A DNA stretch of 64,000 bases. Origin: Ailurus styani (taxonomy: Eukaryota; Chordata; Mammalia; Carnivora; Ailuridae). Of the stretch, positions 24,478 through 36,040 are shown in pieces. Location: contig LNAC01000758.1 in NCBI GenBank assembly GCA_002007465.1, forward strand, positions 560,096-624,095, written 5' to 3'. A program made the translations under genes and the position numbers. How positions within the stretch are numbered: the stretch's first letter is position 1; each line of letters opens with the position of its first letter. The notes beneath the pieces are model-generated. The model worked only from the letters and a program-made list of their open reading frames with translations. It had not been told where the DNA came from and did no database searches.

Positions 24478-25545
24478 AAGAGCCCAGAAATAAACCCATG
24501 TATATAGGGTCAACTAATATTTGACAAAGAAGCCAAGAAAACCCCATGGAGAAAAGACTCTCTTCAATAAATGATATGGAAAAGCTAGATAGCCACATGT
24601 AAAAGAATGAATCTAGATCCCTAACTTATACCACTCAGAAAAATTAACTCAAAATAGATTAAAGATTTAAATGTAAGACTGGAAATCATAAAACTCCTAG
24701 AAGAAACCATAGGAATAAAGCTCCTTAACGTGGGTCTTGGCAATGATTTTTTTAAATAAGTTACCTAAAGCACAAGCAACAAAAACAAAAATAAGTGGGG
24801 CTACTTAAATCAAGCTAAACTAGACTAAAAACTTCTGTACAACAAAGGAAATCAGCAACAAAATGAAAAGGCAATTTATGGAATGGGAAAAAATATTTGC
24901 AAATCAAATATATGATAGTTAATATCCAAAATAAATTACTCATACGACTAAATTGCAAATAATAATAATCACCCAATTTAAAACTGTGCAAAGGACTTGA
25001 ATAGACATTTTACCAAAGAAGACATATGAATGGCCAACAGGCACAAGAAAAGGTATTCAACATCACTCACCATGAGGGAAATGCAAGTCAAAACCACAAT
25101 GAGACATCACCACACTTCTGTTACAACAGTTACCATCAAAAACACAAGACATACGAATGCTGGTGAGGACATAGAGAAAAGGAAACCCTGGTACACTTTT
25201 AGTAGGATTATCAATTGGTACAGCCACTACAGAAAACAGTATGGAGGTTCCTTGAAAAATTACAAGTAGAACAACCTTGTGATCCAGCAATTTCACTTCT
25301 GGGAATATATCCAAAGGAAACAAACACACTATGTCCGAGAGGTAACTATACCCTGTGTTCATAGCAGCATTATTTATAAGAGCCGCAACATGGAAACATC
25401 CTAAGGGTCCAGCAACATATGAATGGATAAAGAAGATGTGATATATATATACATTTGTACACATACATACATATACACATATACATACAGTGGGACACTA
25501 TTCAACCATCACAAAAGAAGGAAATAATGCATGTTCTCATAGATT
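24478..25545 (+). mobile_element. L1 LINE fragment (ORF2 C-terminal part plus 3' part)
   Basis: It begins at 'gcccagaaataaacccatg', the ORF2 C-terminal region, runs through 'aatagacattttaccaaaga', 'aatgcaagtcaaaaccacaa' and 'gggaatatatccaaaggaaa', and stops near 25545 before the usual 3' end. It is truncated on both sides. The 133-codon minus frame at 25063-25464 is simply its antisense reading. Confidence 0.92.
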
Positions 25546-25914
25546 TGCAAGGCAAGGGAAGAATCTAGTGTGTCACTGGCATATCACAGAGTACTGTGAA
25601 ATGTGGTGCTGACTACGTAGGGTAGAACATATTTAAGTCACAGTATACCCCTAGCATAAAGCACAGGGGCTGAGTCTCATTTCTGTGTTCTCAAAGCTAA
25701 CACGTGTTAACCACCATGGTGGGAGATCCTACCCAAAGTGTCAAATGTCTTCAGGGTTAAATCTATTTTGATTGTCTTACCCAGCAGCAAGTACAAATAA
25801 GCTTAGAAAAGCATAAGGAAGTATAAAAAAAGGGGGAGGTTGGGTTGGTTGGAGGCTGGGATAGAAGCTCTAGAGTCACCAGAACTAGTTGTCACCAATA
25901 GAGCAGATGCTCTA
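25546..25914. other. Intergenic, nothing recognised
   Basis: Short spacer without gene or named repeat. Confidence 0.5.
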
Positions 25915-25996
25915 TTCTTAATTATTAAAAGTTATTCTTAATTATTATATTATATATATTATATAATAATTATTATTATAATTATTAAAAGTTAGC
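25915..25996. repeat. AT-rich imperfect palindrome between direct repeats
   Basis: The 15-base word 'aattattaaaagtta' occurs at 25920 and again exactly 60 bases later. Between them lies a nearly self-complementary AT stretch centred near 25956 ('attattatat' against 'atataataat'). Confidence 0.8.
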
Positions 25997-26131
25997 ATAT
26001 CCAACCAGTTGTTCAATACAACTGCTATCTTCAATCTCAACCCAAAGCACCTGGTGAATGGTTCTCAGAAACCCTGCGAGAAGGTGATGTAATTTTCAAG
26101 AATTTCTGGAATACTTCTGCACAATATCTCA

Positions 26132-26480
26132 ACTGCTATGGACTGAATGGTGTCCCCCCCAAATTCATATGTTGAAGCCTTAACCCCCAGTGTGATGGTG
26201 TTTGAAGATGGGGCCTGTGGGTGATAATTAGGTTTAGATGAGATCATGAGGGTGAGGCAAGAGCTTACTCTCACCATGTGCTTCCATCCAGCTCCCACAG
26301 CTGCCATGTGGGGACAGAGCAAAAAACCTCAAATCTACAAGGCAGGAAAAGATTTACCAGAACCCGACCAAGCTGGCACTCTGATCTTGGACTTTCCAGT
26401 CTCTAGAACTGTGAGAAATAAATGCTGATGTTTAAGACAGCCAGTCTATGGTATTTTGTTCTGGAAGAAAGAATCAGAAA
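26132..26480 (+). mobile_element. MLT1-type MaLR solo LTR
   Basis: It starts 'tgctatggactgaatggtgt', then 'aaattcatatgttgaagcc' and 'gtgatggtgtttgaagatgg'. The 3' part is 'agaactgtgagaaataaatg' with the AATAAA polyadenylation signal at about 26417, ending near 'tctatggtattttgttctgg'. These words are diagnostic for mammalian MaLR LTRs. No internal sequence is attached. Confidence 0.9.
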
Positions 26481-27867
26481 TAAGATATCGAACTAGAGCT
26501 GCCCAATGAACGGCCTATGTCCTTATAGCACTGGCTGCTTCTGTCTGAGATGATTAACAGCTAGTTCTGTTCACACTCCAAATCTCATACAAGGGTTTGA
26601 AGTGGAGAAACTAACCGAGCATCATCCAATGAAGGCAATTCTGGGAGATATAGTTCTAGCCTCTTCTCTGTGATAAAGGGAAAGGTTATGATGCTGAGTT
26701 TACAATAGATAATCCCAGCCAAACTTGATTATTAAACTAAAAAGCAGATTATATAAGGGCCATATGGATGTTATGAACTAAGTGATATCAACTTGATAGT
26801 GATGTAGATGATAAATATACTTTTGATCCACCTAAGAGCTGAGGTAAGCTATAACCTCCTAGAGCAGTGTACACAGTTCAAACTAGGACTGACCCTATTC
26901 ACAAGGCCCTTCTTATCAGAAGGACAGCTTCTTGGGAAAAATTACAGACTTTACTGGACCTACAATGATGGGAGAACCTTTTTAAAGGACTAACAGAAAT
27001 AAAAGGGGACAAGACGAGGGATGGAAAATTGCAGGAGGCGTGGGTTCTTCCTTGGCAGGTAGCAACAAGTATCATCAAGATATTCATTCAAAAATAAAAT
27101 AATTGAGTTATTTTCCATGATACATTTAGTAAATTAAATCTATTCCAAATGATAAAATGAAATGAAATGAGGATTTTCCAGGGGATGAAGGGAAATGATG
27201 TCGGAGTGATGGTTTGGATGAGTTTAGAGAGGTCATTGAAGGCTAGATTGAAGTCAATAAACTTCGGTCTGTGGGCATGCAGAGAACAGCTTAAGATTCT
27301 GAATGGAGGAATGGTATGAACAAGGCAGTGAGCCAAATGGAGAGGAAACAGACTTGATGCAGAAAATAAGGTAAAATTAGGCCACTGTATTATTTAAAGT
27401 ACATGATAATGTCTGACCAAAATGTTAGCAATGAAAGAGGTGAAAGGGATTCCTGACTGACATGAAGAAAGAATCAGAATTCCTTAGTGACTTGGTAAGA
27501 TTTTTATAAAAATAATAGTTAAAAAAAATAAACCTTAGCATGTTCTTCATCTAGACTCAGAGACTTGTATGCACTGAGAAAAGTCTAGTGTGTTTCCCAG
27601 CCACTTCACTGATCTTCAATTTCAAAATCTCTTAACCATGATCTTGGCTACATTTTTAAGAGGATTCTCCTTTCAACACAAGATGAAAGTACAATATGCA
27701 TGTATCATTTCTGCCTTCTCACTAACATTATCTCTGAGTCTTGAGCCTATCTCTGATCATCTCTAGACCTAAATATTACGAATGGTCTATGGCATACCAC
27801 CCTGAACACTCCCGATCTCATCTAAATATTTTTAATGAATTCTTTTGCGTTTTCTCTAATAGCTTTT
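26481..27867. other. Intergenic, nothing assigned
   Basis: Spacer. 27180-27350 ('tgaacaaggcagtgagccaa') has the texture of an old repeat but I cannot name it. The 82-codon minus frame at 27088-27336 is not supported. Confidence 0.45.
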
Positions 27868-28200
27868 TCTCAAATCACATTTGTTCATTCATTCCTTATA
27901 TAGAGAGTGGCTACTATATGCCAGATTGTAATAGATGTTAAGTATATAAATATTAATAAGCCATAGCCCTGCTCACAAGAGTCTCATATTCTATAGGTAA
28001 GCACACAAATATGTCAGATAATGGAATAAATAGTATTTAAAAAGTGAAGTGTTAGCACCAAGGAGAGGTTAGCAACATGGGCTAAGGGACAGGCAGCTTG
28101 GCAGGCTTAAGAGAGAATGTGATTTTTAAACTCACCTTAAAGGAAATGCAGGATTGGTCAGGTAGACAAGGCTGGATGAAGGGGGATCCAAGCAGCTACA
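27868..28200 (+). repeat. Ancient interspersed repeat, family not assigned
   Basis: 'tgttcattcattccttatat' and 'ggctactatatgccagattg' followed by 'aagccatagccctgctcac' resemble the widespread mammalian motif 'attcattcaacaaatattta...ctactatgtgccaggc'. I recognise the motif but not the family with certainty. Confidence 0.5.
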
Positions 28201-28377
28201 AAGCAAAGAGCAAAAAAAGGACCATCGTTTTAGATATAAAGCATTTGAAGACTTGATATTTCAGATATTTCTTGCATACACAACTCTAATTTCCAAAAGA
28301 AGACTGACATTTTCAGATTAATTGGGATTTTTAAAAAGTACCTGTTTTTGAGTGGATTAACACTTTCAGGAATTGTT

Positions 28378-28595
28378 GAGATAAACCATAAGAGACTCTT
28401 ACTCTCAGGAAACAAACTGAGGGTTGCTGGAGGGGAGGGTGGTGGGAGGGATGGGGTAACTAGGTGATGGACACTGGGGAGGATATGTGTTATGGTGAAT
28501 GCTGAGAATTGTGTAAGACTGATGAATCACAGAGCTGTACCCCTGAAACAAATAATACATTATATGTTAATTAAAAAAATAAAAAAGAAAGTGTC
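28378..28595 (+). mobile_element. L1 LINE 3' end, severely 5'-truncated, carnivore type
   Basis: 'gagataaaccataagagact', 'gggttgctggaggggaggg', 'gtgttatggtgaatgctgag' and 'ctgtacccctgaaacaaata' ending in 'atgttaattaaaaaaataaa' is the 3' end of carnivore L1s. At about 215 bp it is a typical 5'-truncated insertion with its A-rich tail. Low divergence suggests a carnivore-lineage insertion. Confidence 0.92.
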
Positions 28596-29320
28596 TACAT
28601 ATTAGAATGTGTCTATTATTTGGAACCACATGGAAACAAACAGTAATTGGCTTGAGTCTGTTGCAGAGTAGGGACACCCTAAAGTTATCTTCCAATAATG
28701 GGAAAAGAGGGCTCAGTTCAGCTGAGATGGGATAGGGAACAATAATACACTATTTCTTTTTTTCTTTCTTTTTAAAAAATGGACTATTTCAATAGAAAGC
28801 AATTTTAGCTGTTTTTCATCAGACAATTTATGGTGGAACTAAACAATTATTCTAATTTTGTTACCTTCTTTGGCTGTCATTTCTATAATGCCACATTTGA
28901 TGTCATTGTAACTTTGAGAAACTTACATTAAATCTAATCTGTATTCATTTAGTTTTGGTCTTTAGTTATCTGTAACTACCTTCTCTCAGGTCACCACCAG
29001 TAAACCAGCCAATGTTATACCTTGTTAATAATGAGGTAACTGCATTCATTTACTTTGGTTTTACTTCCCTATTTGCATTCTTCATGAATGTCCTACTAAA
29101 ATCAGATACTATCAAGATGTGACTTTATAACCAAATTAACTTTTTCGTTTTCCTTTTCCTCTTTTTCTTTTCTTTCTACTTTGAAAGTTGCTTTGGTTTG
29201 GAGTCTCTTGTCCTCTTGGGCTATATTGCATTTTAGATTCTCTACTCATGGCCTAGTAACACATTTTTCCTTGAAGATTCTATAGAAATATAGAATAACA
29301 TGATATCGAGTAATCTATAT
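28596..29320. other. Intergenic, nothing recognised
   Basis: T-rich patches ('tttctttttttctttctt' at about 28757, 'ttttccttttcctctttttc' at about 29148). No gene or named repeat. Confidence 0.5.
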
Positions 29321-29798
29321 TACTATAATAGTTTCCTCGGATTGTCAAAAAAAAAAAAAAGCACCACAAACTAAATGGCTTAGAACAGTAGAAATTTATT
29401 GTCTTATGATTCTGAAGGCCAGAAGTCCAAAATTGATGTATTGGAATGACAGTTTTTCTTCTGAAAACCATAAGGGAATCTCTCCTTGGCCCTTTCTAGC
29501 TTCTAGTGGTTTGCTAGCAATCTTTGGCATCCTTTGGCTTGAAACTGCTTAAGTCCATTCACTGCCTTCCTTATCACATGGGATTCTCCCGTGTATTTCT
29601 CTCTTCCCATGGCCACCTACTTATAAGGACACCGGGTATGCATGCTCGACTAGCCCCCCCCCCAACTCCAGTAGGATTTCATCTTAAATTATACCTACAA
29701 TGACCCTAATTCCAGATAAAGTCAGTTTTGGAGGTACTGGAGGTTAGGATTTCAACACATCCATTTCAGTGTGAGACAGAATTCAAACTCATAATAAT
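29321..29798 (-). mobile_element. MLT1-type MaLR solo LTR, reverse orientation
   Basis: It runs from 'aatagtttcctcggattgtc' through 'accacaaactaaatggctta', 'agaaatttattgtcttatga', 'ggccagaagtccaaaattga' and 'acttataaggacacc', ending near 'gaattcaaactcataata'. It is the complement of the MaLR pattern. The antisense polyadenylation signal is the TTTATT in 'gaaatttattgtc'. An A14 run at 29347-29360 interrupts it, and C8 lies at about 29656. Confidence 0.88.
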
Positions 29799-29819
29799 TA
29801 CTGACATTAAGAAATAATA

Positions 29820-29990
29820 CAGGGTGACACTCAAGAGCATAGGCTTTGGAATGGGAAAGTTTTGATTTCAAAGCCTCCTTCTAGCACTATGACCTAAATC
29901 AATTTATTTAACCTTCCTAGTAAGATTTAGTTTTTTCAATGTATAAGTTAAATAATGGCAATACCTTTAAAGTTTTTTAAGAATTAAATA
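29820..29990 (+). repeat. MIR SINE, long copy
   Basis: 'aagagcataggctttggaat', 'cttctagcactatgacctaa' and 'gataatggcaatacctt'-like 3' part ('aaataatggcaataccttta') follow MIR from head to tail. Confidence 0.75.
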
Positions 29991-30020
29991 GTTAGGAGGG
30001 ACAAAAGTCAATACCCATTC

Positions 30021-30272
30021 ATGATTTTAAAAAAAAATACTCTTAACAAATTAGGCATAAAAGAAGCATATCTCAACAAAATAAAGGCCATATGTGACAA
30101 TTACACAGAAAACAACATACTCAGTTGTAAAAGGTTGAAAGTTTTTCCTCTAAGATCCAAAACTAAAGAAGGATGCCCACTCTTACCACTCCTATTCAAC
30201 ATAGCACTGGAAGACCTGGCTAGAGCCATCAGGCAAGAAAAAGAAATAAAAGCTATTGGAAGTGAAAAGTAA
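30021..30272 (+). pseudogene. L1 ORF2 reverse-transcriptase fragment
   Basis: 83 codons of L1 ORF2, C-terminal to the fragment seen at 2861-3274. Residues '[17 protein letters not shown]' and '[20 protein letters not shown]' are L1 RT palm sequence. It ends at a premature stop just before the region coding the catalytic aspartates, which continues out of frame at about 30290. It is a non-functional fossil. Confidence 0.9.
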
Positions 30273-31377
30273 GAAGTAAAATTTTCTCTCTCTGCAGATG
30301 ACATGGATTTATATATAGAAAATTCTAAATACTCAACCAAAAAACTGTTAGATCTAATCAGTACATTCAGTAAAGTTGAAGAACACAAAATTGACATATG
30401 GTAGTGTTTCTATGCAATAACATCAGTAGTGTTTTTACATACTGACCACAAATTTTCCAGAAAAGAAACAAAGAAACCAACCCCAGTTATAATAGCATTA
30501 AAAATACAATGAAATACTTAGGAGTCAATTTAATCAAGGAGGTGAAAGATCTCTACTCTGAAAACTTAAAGACGTTGATAATAGAAATCAAAGAGGACAC
30601 AAATAAATGGAAAGGTATCTTTGTTCATGGATTAGAATCAATATTGTTAAACTGTCCATACTACCAAAAGTCATTTATGGATCCGATGTGATCCTTCTCA
30701 GAATTCTAAAGGTATTTTTTACAGAGGAAGAAAGAATATTCCTAAAATTTACATGGAACCACAAAAGATCTCCAATAGCCAAAGAAATCCTGAGAAAGGA
30801 GAGCAAAGCAGAAAGCCTCACACTCCCTGATTTCAGCCCTATTATAAAGTTATAATCTTCAAAACAGTATGATACTGGCATAAAAACATACAAATAGACA
30901 AATGAAACTGGACGAAGAGCCTGGAAATAAACCTAATCATATATAATTAACTAATATTTGACAAGGAAGCTAAGAATACTCAATGGAGAAAACAGTCTCT
31001 TCAACAATGGTGTTGGAATAACTGGATCTTAAAAGAATAAAACTGGACACGTATCTTAAACCATCCACAAAAATTTACTTGAATTAAAAACTTAAATGCA
31101 AGATCTGAAACCATGAAAATTCTAGAAGAAAACATAGGAATAAAGCTCCTTAATATGGATCTTGGTAATGACTTTTTAGATATGGCATCTAAAACATAAG
31201 CAACCAAATCAAAAATAAGCAAGTGGGAATATATAAAACAAAAAAGCTTCTGCACAGTAAAAGAAACCATCAACAAAATCAAAAAACAAACTAGGGAGTG
31301 GAAAAAATATTTGCAAACTATCTGTTAAGGAGTTAATATCCCAAATAGAAAAAGAACTCCTACAACTCAAAAATAAC

Positions 31378-31406
31378 CACCACCACCACCACCACCACCA
31401 CCACCC
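31378..31406. repeat. (CAC)n microsatellite inside L1
   Basis: About nine tandem CAC/ACC units where related L1 copies have only a few 'aac/acc' triplets (compare 'aataataatcacccaattt' at about 24960). This is a local expansion inside the transposon fossil. The 61-codon minus frame with a run of valines is its translation. Confidence 0.9.
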
Positions 31407-32500
31407 AATTAAAAAAAGTTAAAGGATCTGGATAGATATTTTTCAAAGAAGAGATACAAAAGACCAACAGGCATATGAAAAAATGATCAAGGTCACCAGT
31501 CATTAGGGAAATGCAAATTAAACCAAAAGATAATGATGTACACATGAAACTAAAATAACACTGTAGATTAATTATATTTTAATTAAAAAGCCACACAGTG
31601 AGATATCACCACATGCATGTTAGAATGGCCATCATCAAAAATACAAAAGATAACAAATACTGACATGAATATGGACAAAAGGGAACCCTTCTCCACTATC
31701 AGTGGAACTGTAAATTGGTATTGCCACTATGGAAAACAACATGCAGGACCCTCGAAAAATTCCAAATAGAATAACCATATTATCTAGCAATTCTACTTCT
31801 AGGAATATATCCAAAGGAAATGAAAAATATTGCCAAAGAGAGATCTGCACCCCATGTTTATAGCAGCATGATTTATAGTAGCCAAGAAACAACCTAAGTG
31901 TCCATCGATGGATAAATGGGCAAAGAAGTTACGGTAAATGTACACAATGGAATACTATTCACCCATAAAAAATGAGGAAATCCTATCATTTGCAACAACA
32001 CAGATGGACTTGAAAGCATTATGCTAAGTGAAGTTAGTCAAAGAAAGACAAATAGTATATGATCTCACAAGAGTGTAGACTCTAAAACAAAACCAAAAAG
32101 CAAACTGAGAAAAACCAGATTTGTAGTATATTAGAGGGAGAGGGAAAGGGAATTGGAGGAAGGTAGTCAAAAGATACAAACTCCCGGCCATAAGTAAGTA
32201 CTAAGGATGTAATGTACAACATGACAGCTGTAGTTAACAATGCTGTATGGTACATAGCAAAGTTGTTGAGAATAAATCCTAGGAGTTCTCATCACGAGGA
32301 GAAAAAAAACCTATTTTTTCTTCTTTCCTTTCTTTTTATTGTTTCTATGAGAAGATGGATGCTCGCTAAACCTATCAGGCTCATCATTTCACAGTATATG
32401 TAAATCAAACCATCATGCTGTATACCTTAAATTTATAGATATATATGTCAATTATTTCTCAATAAAAATGGAACATGTAAAAAATGTAAATAAGATAATA

Positions 32501-33491
32501 AGGAGGGGACAGAAGAGTCACCAACGTTAGCCTTCACTGTGTCATCTGTTATAGTTCAGATATTTTGGTAACATCTGTAAAGACAATGAAAAAACTAAAA
32601 GCTACTTGCTGGAGAAGTGGGAAGCCTCTGAGGCAAGAAGTTATCTCAAGGGAACAGAGAGCTATCAACGACCAACGTGCTTCCATACTACACGCTTGTT
32701 TTCAGAAGGAAAGAGTTACTCTGAGCATAGTCTCATGCCAAACCGTTACTCGCTTGGTACCATGAATGTCTAGCTGGGTCCTAATGGAGAGAGAGGACTC
32801 TGAGTCAAAACCAAAAGGACATTTTAAGTTAATTTGTGTGTATAGTGTTAGAAAATGGTCAGTTTCCTTCTTTTTTAAATCATTATGTCATATACTTGAA
32901 ACTAATGTAACACTGTGTGTCAGCTACATGCAAAGAAAAACTAAAAAATAATAATAAATTTTTTAAAACCCAAAAGGACAATTTCTCTGAGAAACTTTAA
33001 AACTCTGGAGCACGAATTGCATTTGTCTGGTATGCCTCTAACAAATTTTAATACAAAATGGTGGCACAAGGCATTCTAGTCTAAATTGTTCAAACTATCT
33101 GTGAAGCTCTGGAACTCAGGACCTCTGCTGTGCCTGGTGGTCACAAATGTAGCCAGGACAGTCTCACCATGGGTAATAGAAAGAGCAGTAGTCTCTTTAG
33201 GACACCAACAGAGAAGGAGCAACACAATAGTTTAGATAGATCTGAAAAGTAGGAACAGTGCCATTGATAATGCTTAACACATTTCATTTGTCCTGGCAAC
33301 GGTGCTAGTAGAAGATTAGTATTAGGCCCGTTTGCTACATGAGAAAAAGTGAAGGTTGAACATTGGCAATGTGTATTCCAAGACCACCAAATTAGCAGAC
33401 AGAAGAGAAGGTATTTTAATTCAAGCAATGGAATTTCCAGAGCTGAGAATTTTCTAAAATGCATTTTAAAAACCGTTTTGTATTTTTTTTT
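32501..33491. other. Intergenic; small L1 tail at 32880-32965
   Basis: No gene supported. The frames at 32565-32765 and 33141-33464 have no features. The segment 'tatacttgaaactaatgtaa' followed by 'cactgtgtgtcagctac' and an A/T-rich end ('aaaaaataataataaa') looks like an L1 3' tail of about 85 bp. Confidence 0.5.
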
Positions 33492-33704
33492 CTTTCTTTC
33501 TGTAAAAGTTCAGCTAGTAAATGTTTACCGCTTTGGGAGTTTTATAGTCCCTGTTGCAACTATTTAACTTTGTCATCGTAATGTAAAAGCAGCCACAGAC
33601 AGTATGTATACAAACGGGCATGGCTGTGTTCCAATAAAAGCTTATTCTAAAAACTGGAATCAGCCAGATTTGACCCACAGGCTATAGTTTGCCAACCCCT
33701 CCCT
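33492..33704 (+). mobile_element. hAT-type (Charlie-group) DNA transposon fossil
   Basis: 'ctgttgcaactatttaactt', 'gggcatggctgtgttccaat', 'aaaagcttattctaaaaact' and the end 'ctatagtttgccaacccct' match a common non-autonomous mammalian hAT element whose ends are 'caggggtcggcaaact...agtttgccgacccctg'. The 5' inverted end is eroded. I leave the subfamily open. Confidence 0.8.
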
Positions 33705-35045
33705 GCCTTCTTTTAACTGCTGTGGCAAATGATTTGCTCAGCCATGAAAACATGCCATATGAAAATGGCATTTAAGCCCAAACTACCTCTTTCTCATCTT
33801 TGACTCTTAACCCTTGTGAAACTGATAGATGTTCATAATCAGCACTGATTTGTTTCACTTAGTGAGACTAGCCCCTTTGGTAACAGAGCTAGAAACAGAC
33901 CCTTGCTGTGAGTTTTCCATAATAAATCATTAATTTTTGCAGCTCTTTGGCTGCACCTGTTCATCGCCTGTATGCGGCTTGCTTACATTTACCCTGATCT
34001 TTTCTGACACCTGTCCTGGCCCAGCTCCTCTTTCCATTTTACTTCTAAGCTACCTTTTTATTTTTTTCTTTAAATCTGTGACTTCTTTTTTCCATTTGCG
34101 GCCCCCATTTCCATACACAGCTGTGATTGCAACACATTTATTTATACCTATAGCATCTGTGTTTCTGCGGACGCCACATAAATTCTACGAACACTTCAAA
34201 TGATGAGAGGATTAGCACTGGGTGGGCAAACTCTTAAGAGTTCAATGTCGTTCAGAAGTTGAATTGTGTTAATACAGTATAAAAACACGGAGGAAGACAT
34301 ACAAGATGAAACAAACAAACCCTAAAGTGAAAGTAAACTCACCACATTCCTCAGAGACTTGGATGAGAGCCAAAAGGAATGTAACCACCAATACACATAC
34401 CACTTTCTTTCAAAGAAAGAGAGGAGAGAAAGAAAGGAAAATAAGGGAAGGAGAGGGAGGAGGAGGGGAGGGAAAAAATGAGAGAAATGGGGAGGAATTT
34501 CCCAACTAATCACAGAATTTTTTTTCAGAGCTGACCCTTAAATTGAAGTCTGCTGATTCACCATCTAGGATTTTTTCTACCTACCAGAGGCCTGAACGGA
34601 TGGAAAGAAAGAGCATTTCTAAAATGTTCCTTCCATTGATTTGACACATTGAAACATTATTACCGGTTCTTATCACTCAGGCAAAATGACTGGGGCTTCT
34701 TCCCACGTCTGCAAATATAAGTGTCAGAGTTGGCTACATCTTTAAGGAAAGCCCGATTTTAAATACTCTACCCAAATCAGGTGTCCTTCTTTCTCACGTG
34801 CAAAAAATTTCAGGGCGAGCGAAACCTGTCTCTTGTCTTTCTCCCTATAAGATGAATTTTCCTGAAGCACAATTCTGAAAACGCCACTCTACTCACTCAA
34901 AAAACATTTAGAGGATCCTCACTGTTTCCTCCCTCACACAAGTATTTCCCAATCCTCAAATTTTGCTTTCCTTTTTCCTTCACCTACAACCAAAACAAAC
35001 ACACAAAGCATCTCTATCTCTTACTCTTGTTTTGTCGGAGCCCTT
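33705..35045. other. Intergenic; GA-rich patch at 34415-34490
   Basis: No gene supported. The two frames at 34306-34513 on opposite strands are readings of a purine-rich low-complexity patch ('gggaaggagagggaggagg'). Confidence 0.5.
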
Positions 35046-35507
35046 GTATTAGTTTCTCAGAGCTGCCCTCATGAAGTGCCACAGACTGGGTGGCTTACAC
35101 AACAGAACAGTATTGTCTCACAGTCCTGGAGGCTACATGTCCAAAATCGAGGTTAGCACATTTCCAGAAGTGCAGTTGACAAGGTTGTTCTTTCCTGAGG
35201 GTCGTCAGGAAGAATCTGTTTGAGCCTCTCTCCTAGCTGGCAACCTTTCACAGTCCTCAGCTGTGGCAGCGCAAATCCAGTCATCACGTGGCCTTCTCCC
35301 TGTGCCTCTGTGTCCAAGTTCCCCTCTTTCCATAAGGACACCAGTCATATTAGATTAGGGCACACCCTAATGACCTCATCTGAACTTGGCTACATCTGCA
35401 AGAACCCTATTTTCAAATAAGGCCACACAGTGAGGAACTGGGGATTAGTATTTTAACATATACATTTGGGGGGAGGGGCGGGAGACACACAGTTAAACTC
35501 ATTAACA
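35046..35507 (-). mobile_element. MLT1-type MaLR solo LTR, reverse orientation
   Basis: 'tgtattagtttctcagagct', 'agactgggtggcttacacaa', 'cacagtcctggaggctacat', 'ataaggacaccagtcatatt', 'gacctcatctgaacttggct' and 'tattttcaaataaggccaca' are the complement of the MaLR LTR from 3' end to 5' end. Length of about 460 bp fits a complete LTR. The polyadenylation signal appears decayed here ('cagtattgtctca'). Confidence 0.93.
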
Positions 35508-35861
35508 ACCCCCTTTGTGTTTCCAGGCCTTATGCAGAAGCAGTATCTTCTATGAAACATTTCCCCACCCTGGCTGAGAGAGTGCTTTCCCCAGCTAAGC
35601 CCCTTTGCGATAATTTTCTCCCCCTACTTTATGACAAATTTCTTGAAATAGAGATTGTGTTTTTCTCCATTTCTAGTCAATCCCTAAAGCCGATCATGCT
35701 GTTTGACCCATAACAGACCTTCCCAAAATGTCCGCCGAGTTGAAGAGAAGGTTTCTGTCCCCTAGAGGCGAAAAGGGTTTTTATGTGGCCAGGGTCCAGC
35801 AAGGGCTCTGCCTCTCCTACAACCCATGTGACACCACAGTCCTGAGAGAGAAGCCAGAATA
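35508..35861. other. Intergenic, nothing recognised
   Basis: Short spacer between repeats. Frames at 35677-35962 are featureless. Confidence 0.45.
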
Positions 35862-36040
35862 CCACAGTTAAGAGGATTGACTATGTCCAAATACTGATTT
35901 TTGTCCCTTATGTATGTGTATCGCCAGGCGATGTTACTTAACCTCTCATAAGTCTCTCTCAAATTTCCTCATTTATAAGGCATGACCTGTAACCCATGCT
36001 GCCTTGAAGAATTTGACTGAAAGATTAACACATACCACCT
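35862..36040 (+). repeat. MIR SINE, long copy
   Basis: 'gcgatgttacttaacctctc', 'tttcctcatttataaggcat' and 'gaaagattaacacatacca' follow the MIR core and 3' part ('gttacttaacctctctgagcctcagtttcctcatctgtaaa'). Confidence 0.75.

Larger units (their letters stand above)
30003..32500 (+). mobile_element. L1 LINE, 5'-truncated, L1MA-like
   Basis: It enters in the middle of the ORF2 reverse transcriptase and runs to the 3' end. The palm region shows '[20 protein letters not shown]', and 'ADDM' at about 30297 is the remnant of the catalytic YADD/FADD motif. The ORF2 C-terminal part occupies 30500-31400, and the 3' part ends 'tatgtcaattatttctcaat' plus an A-rich stretch at about 32470-32500. Frames break at 30272, 30691 and 30855, so it is dead. 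It contains a (CAC)n expansion (31378-31406) and a small nested L1 tail (about 31526-31590). Confidence 0.93.

Noticed and set aside
25063..25464. 133-codon minus frame
   Set aside because: Antisense reading of an L1 fragment. The same kind of frame appears opposite other L1s (3685-3993, 30101-30397, 31635-31892).
33141..33464. 107-codon minus frame
   Set aside because: No signal peptide, domain or repeat match, no neighbouring gene structure; treated as chance.
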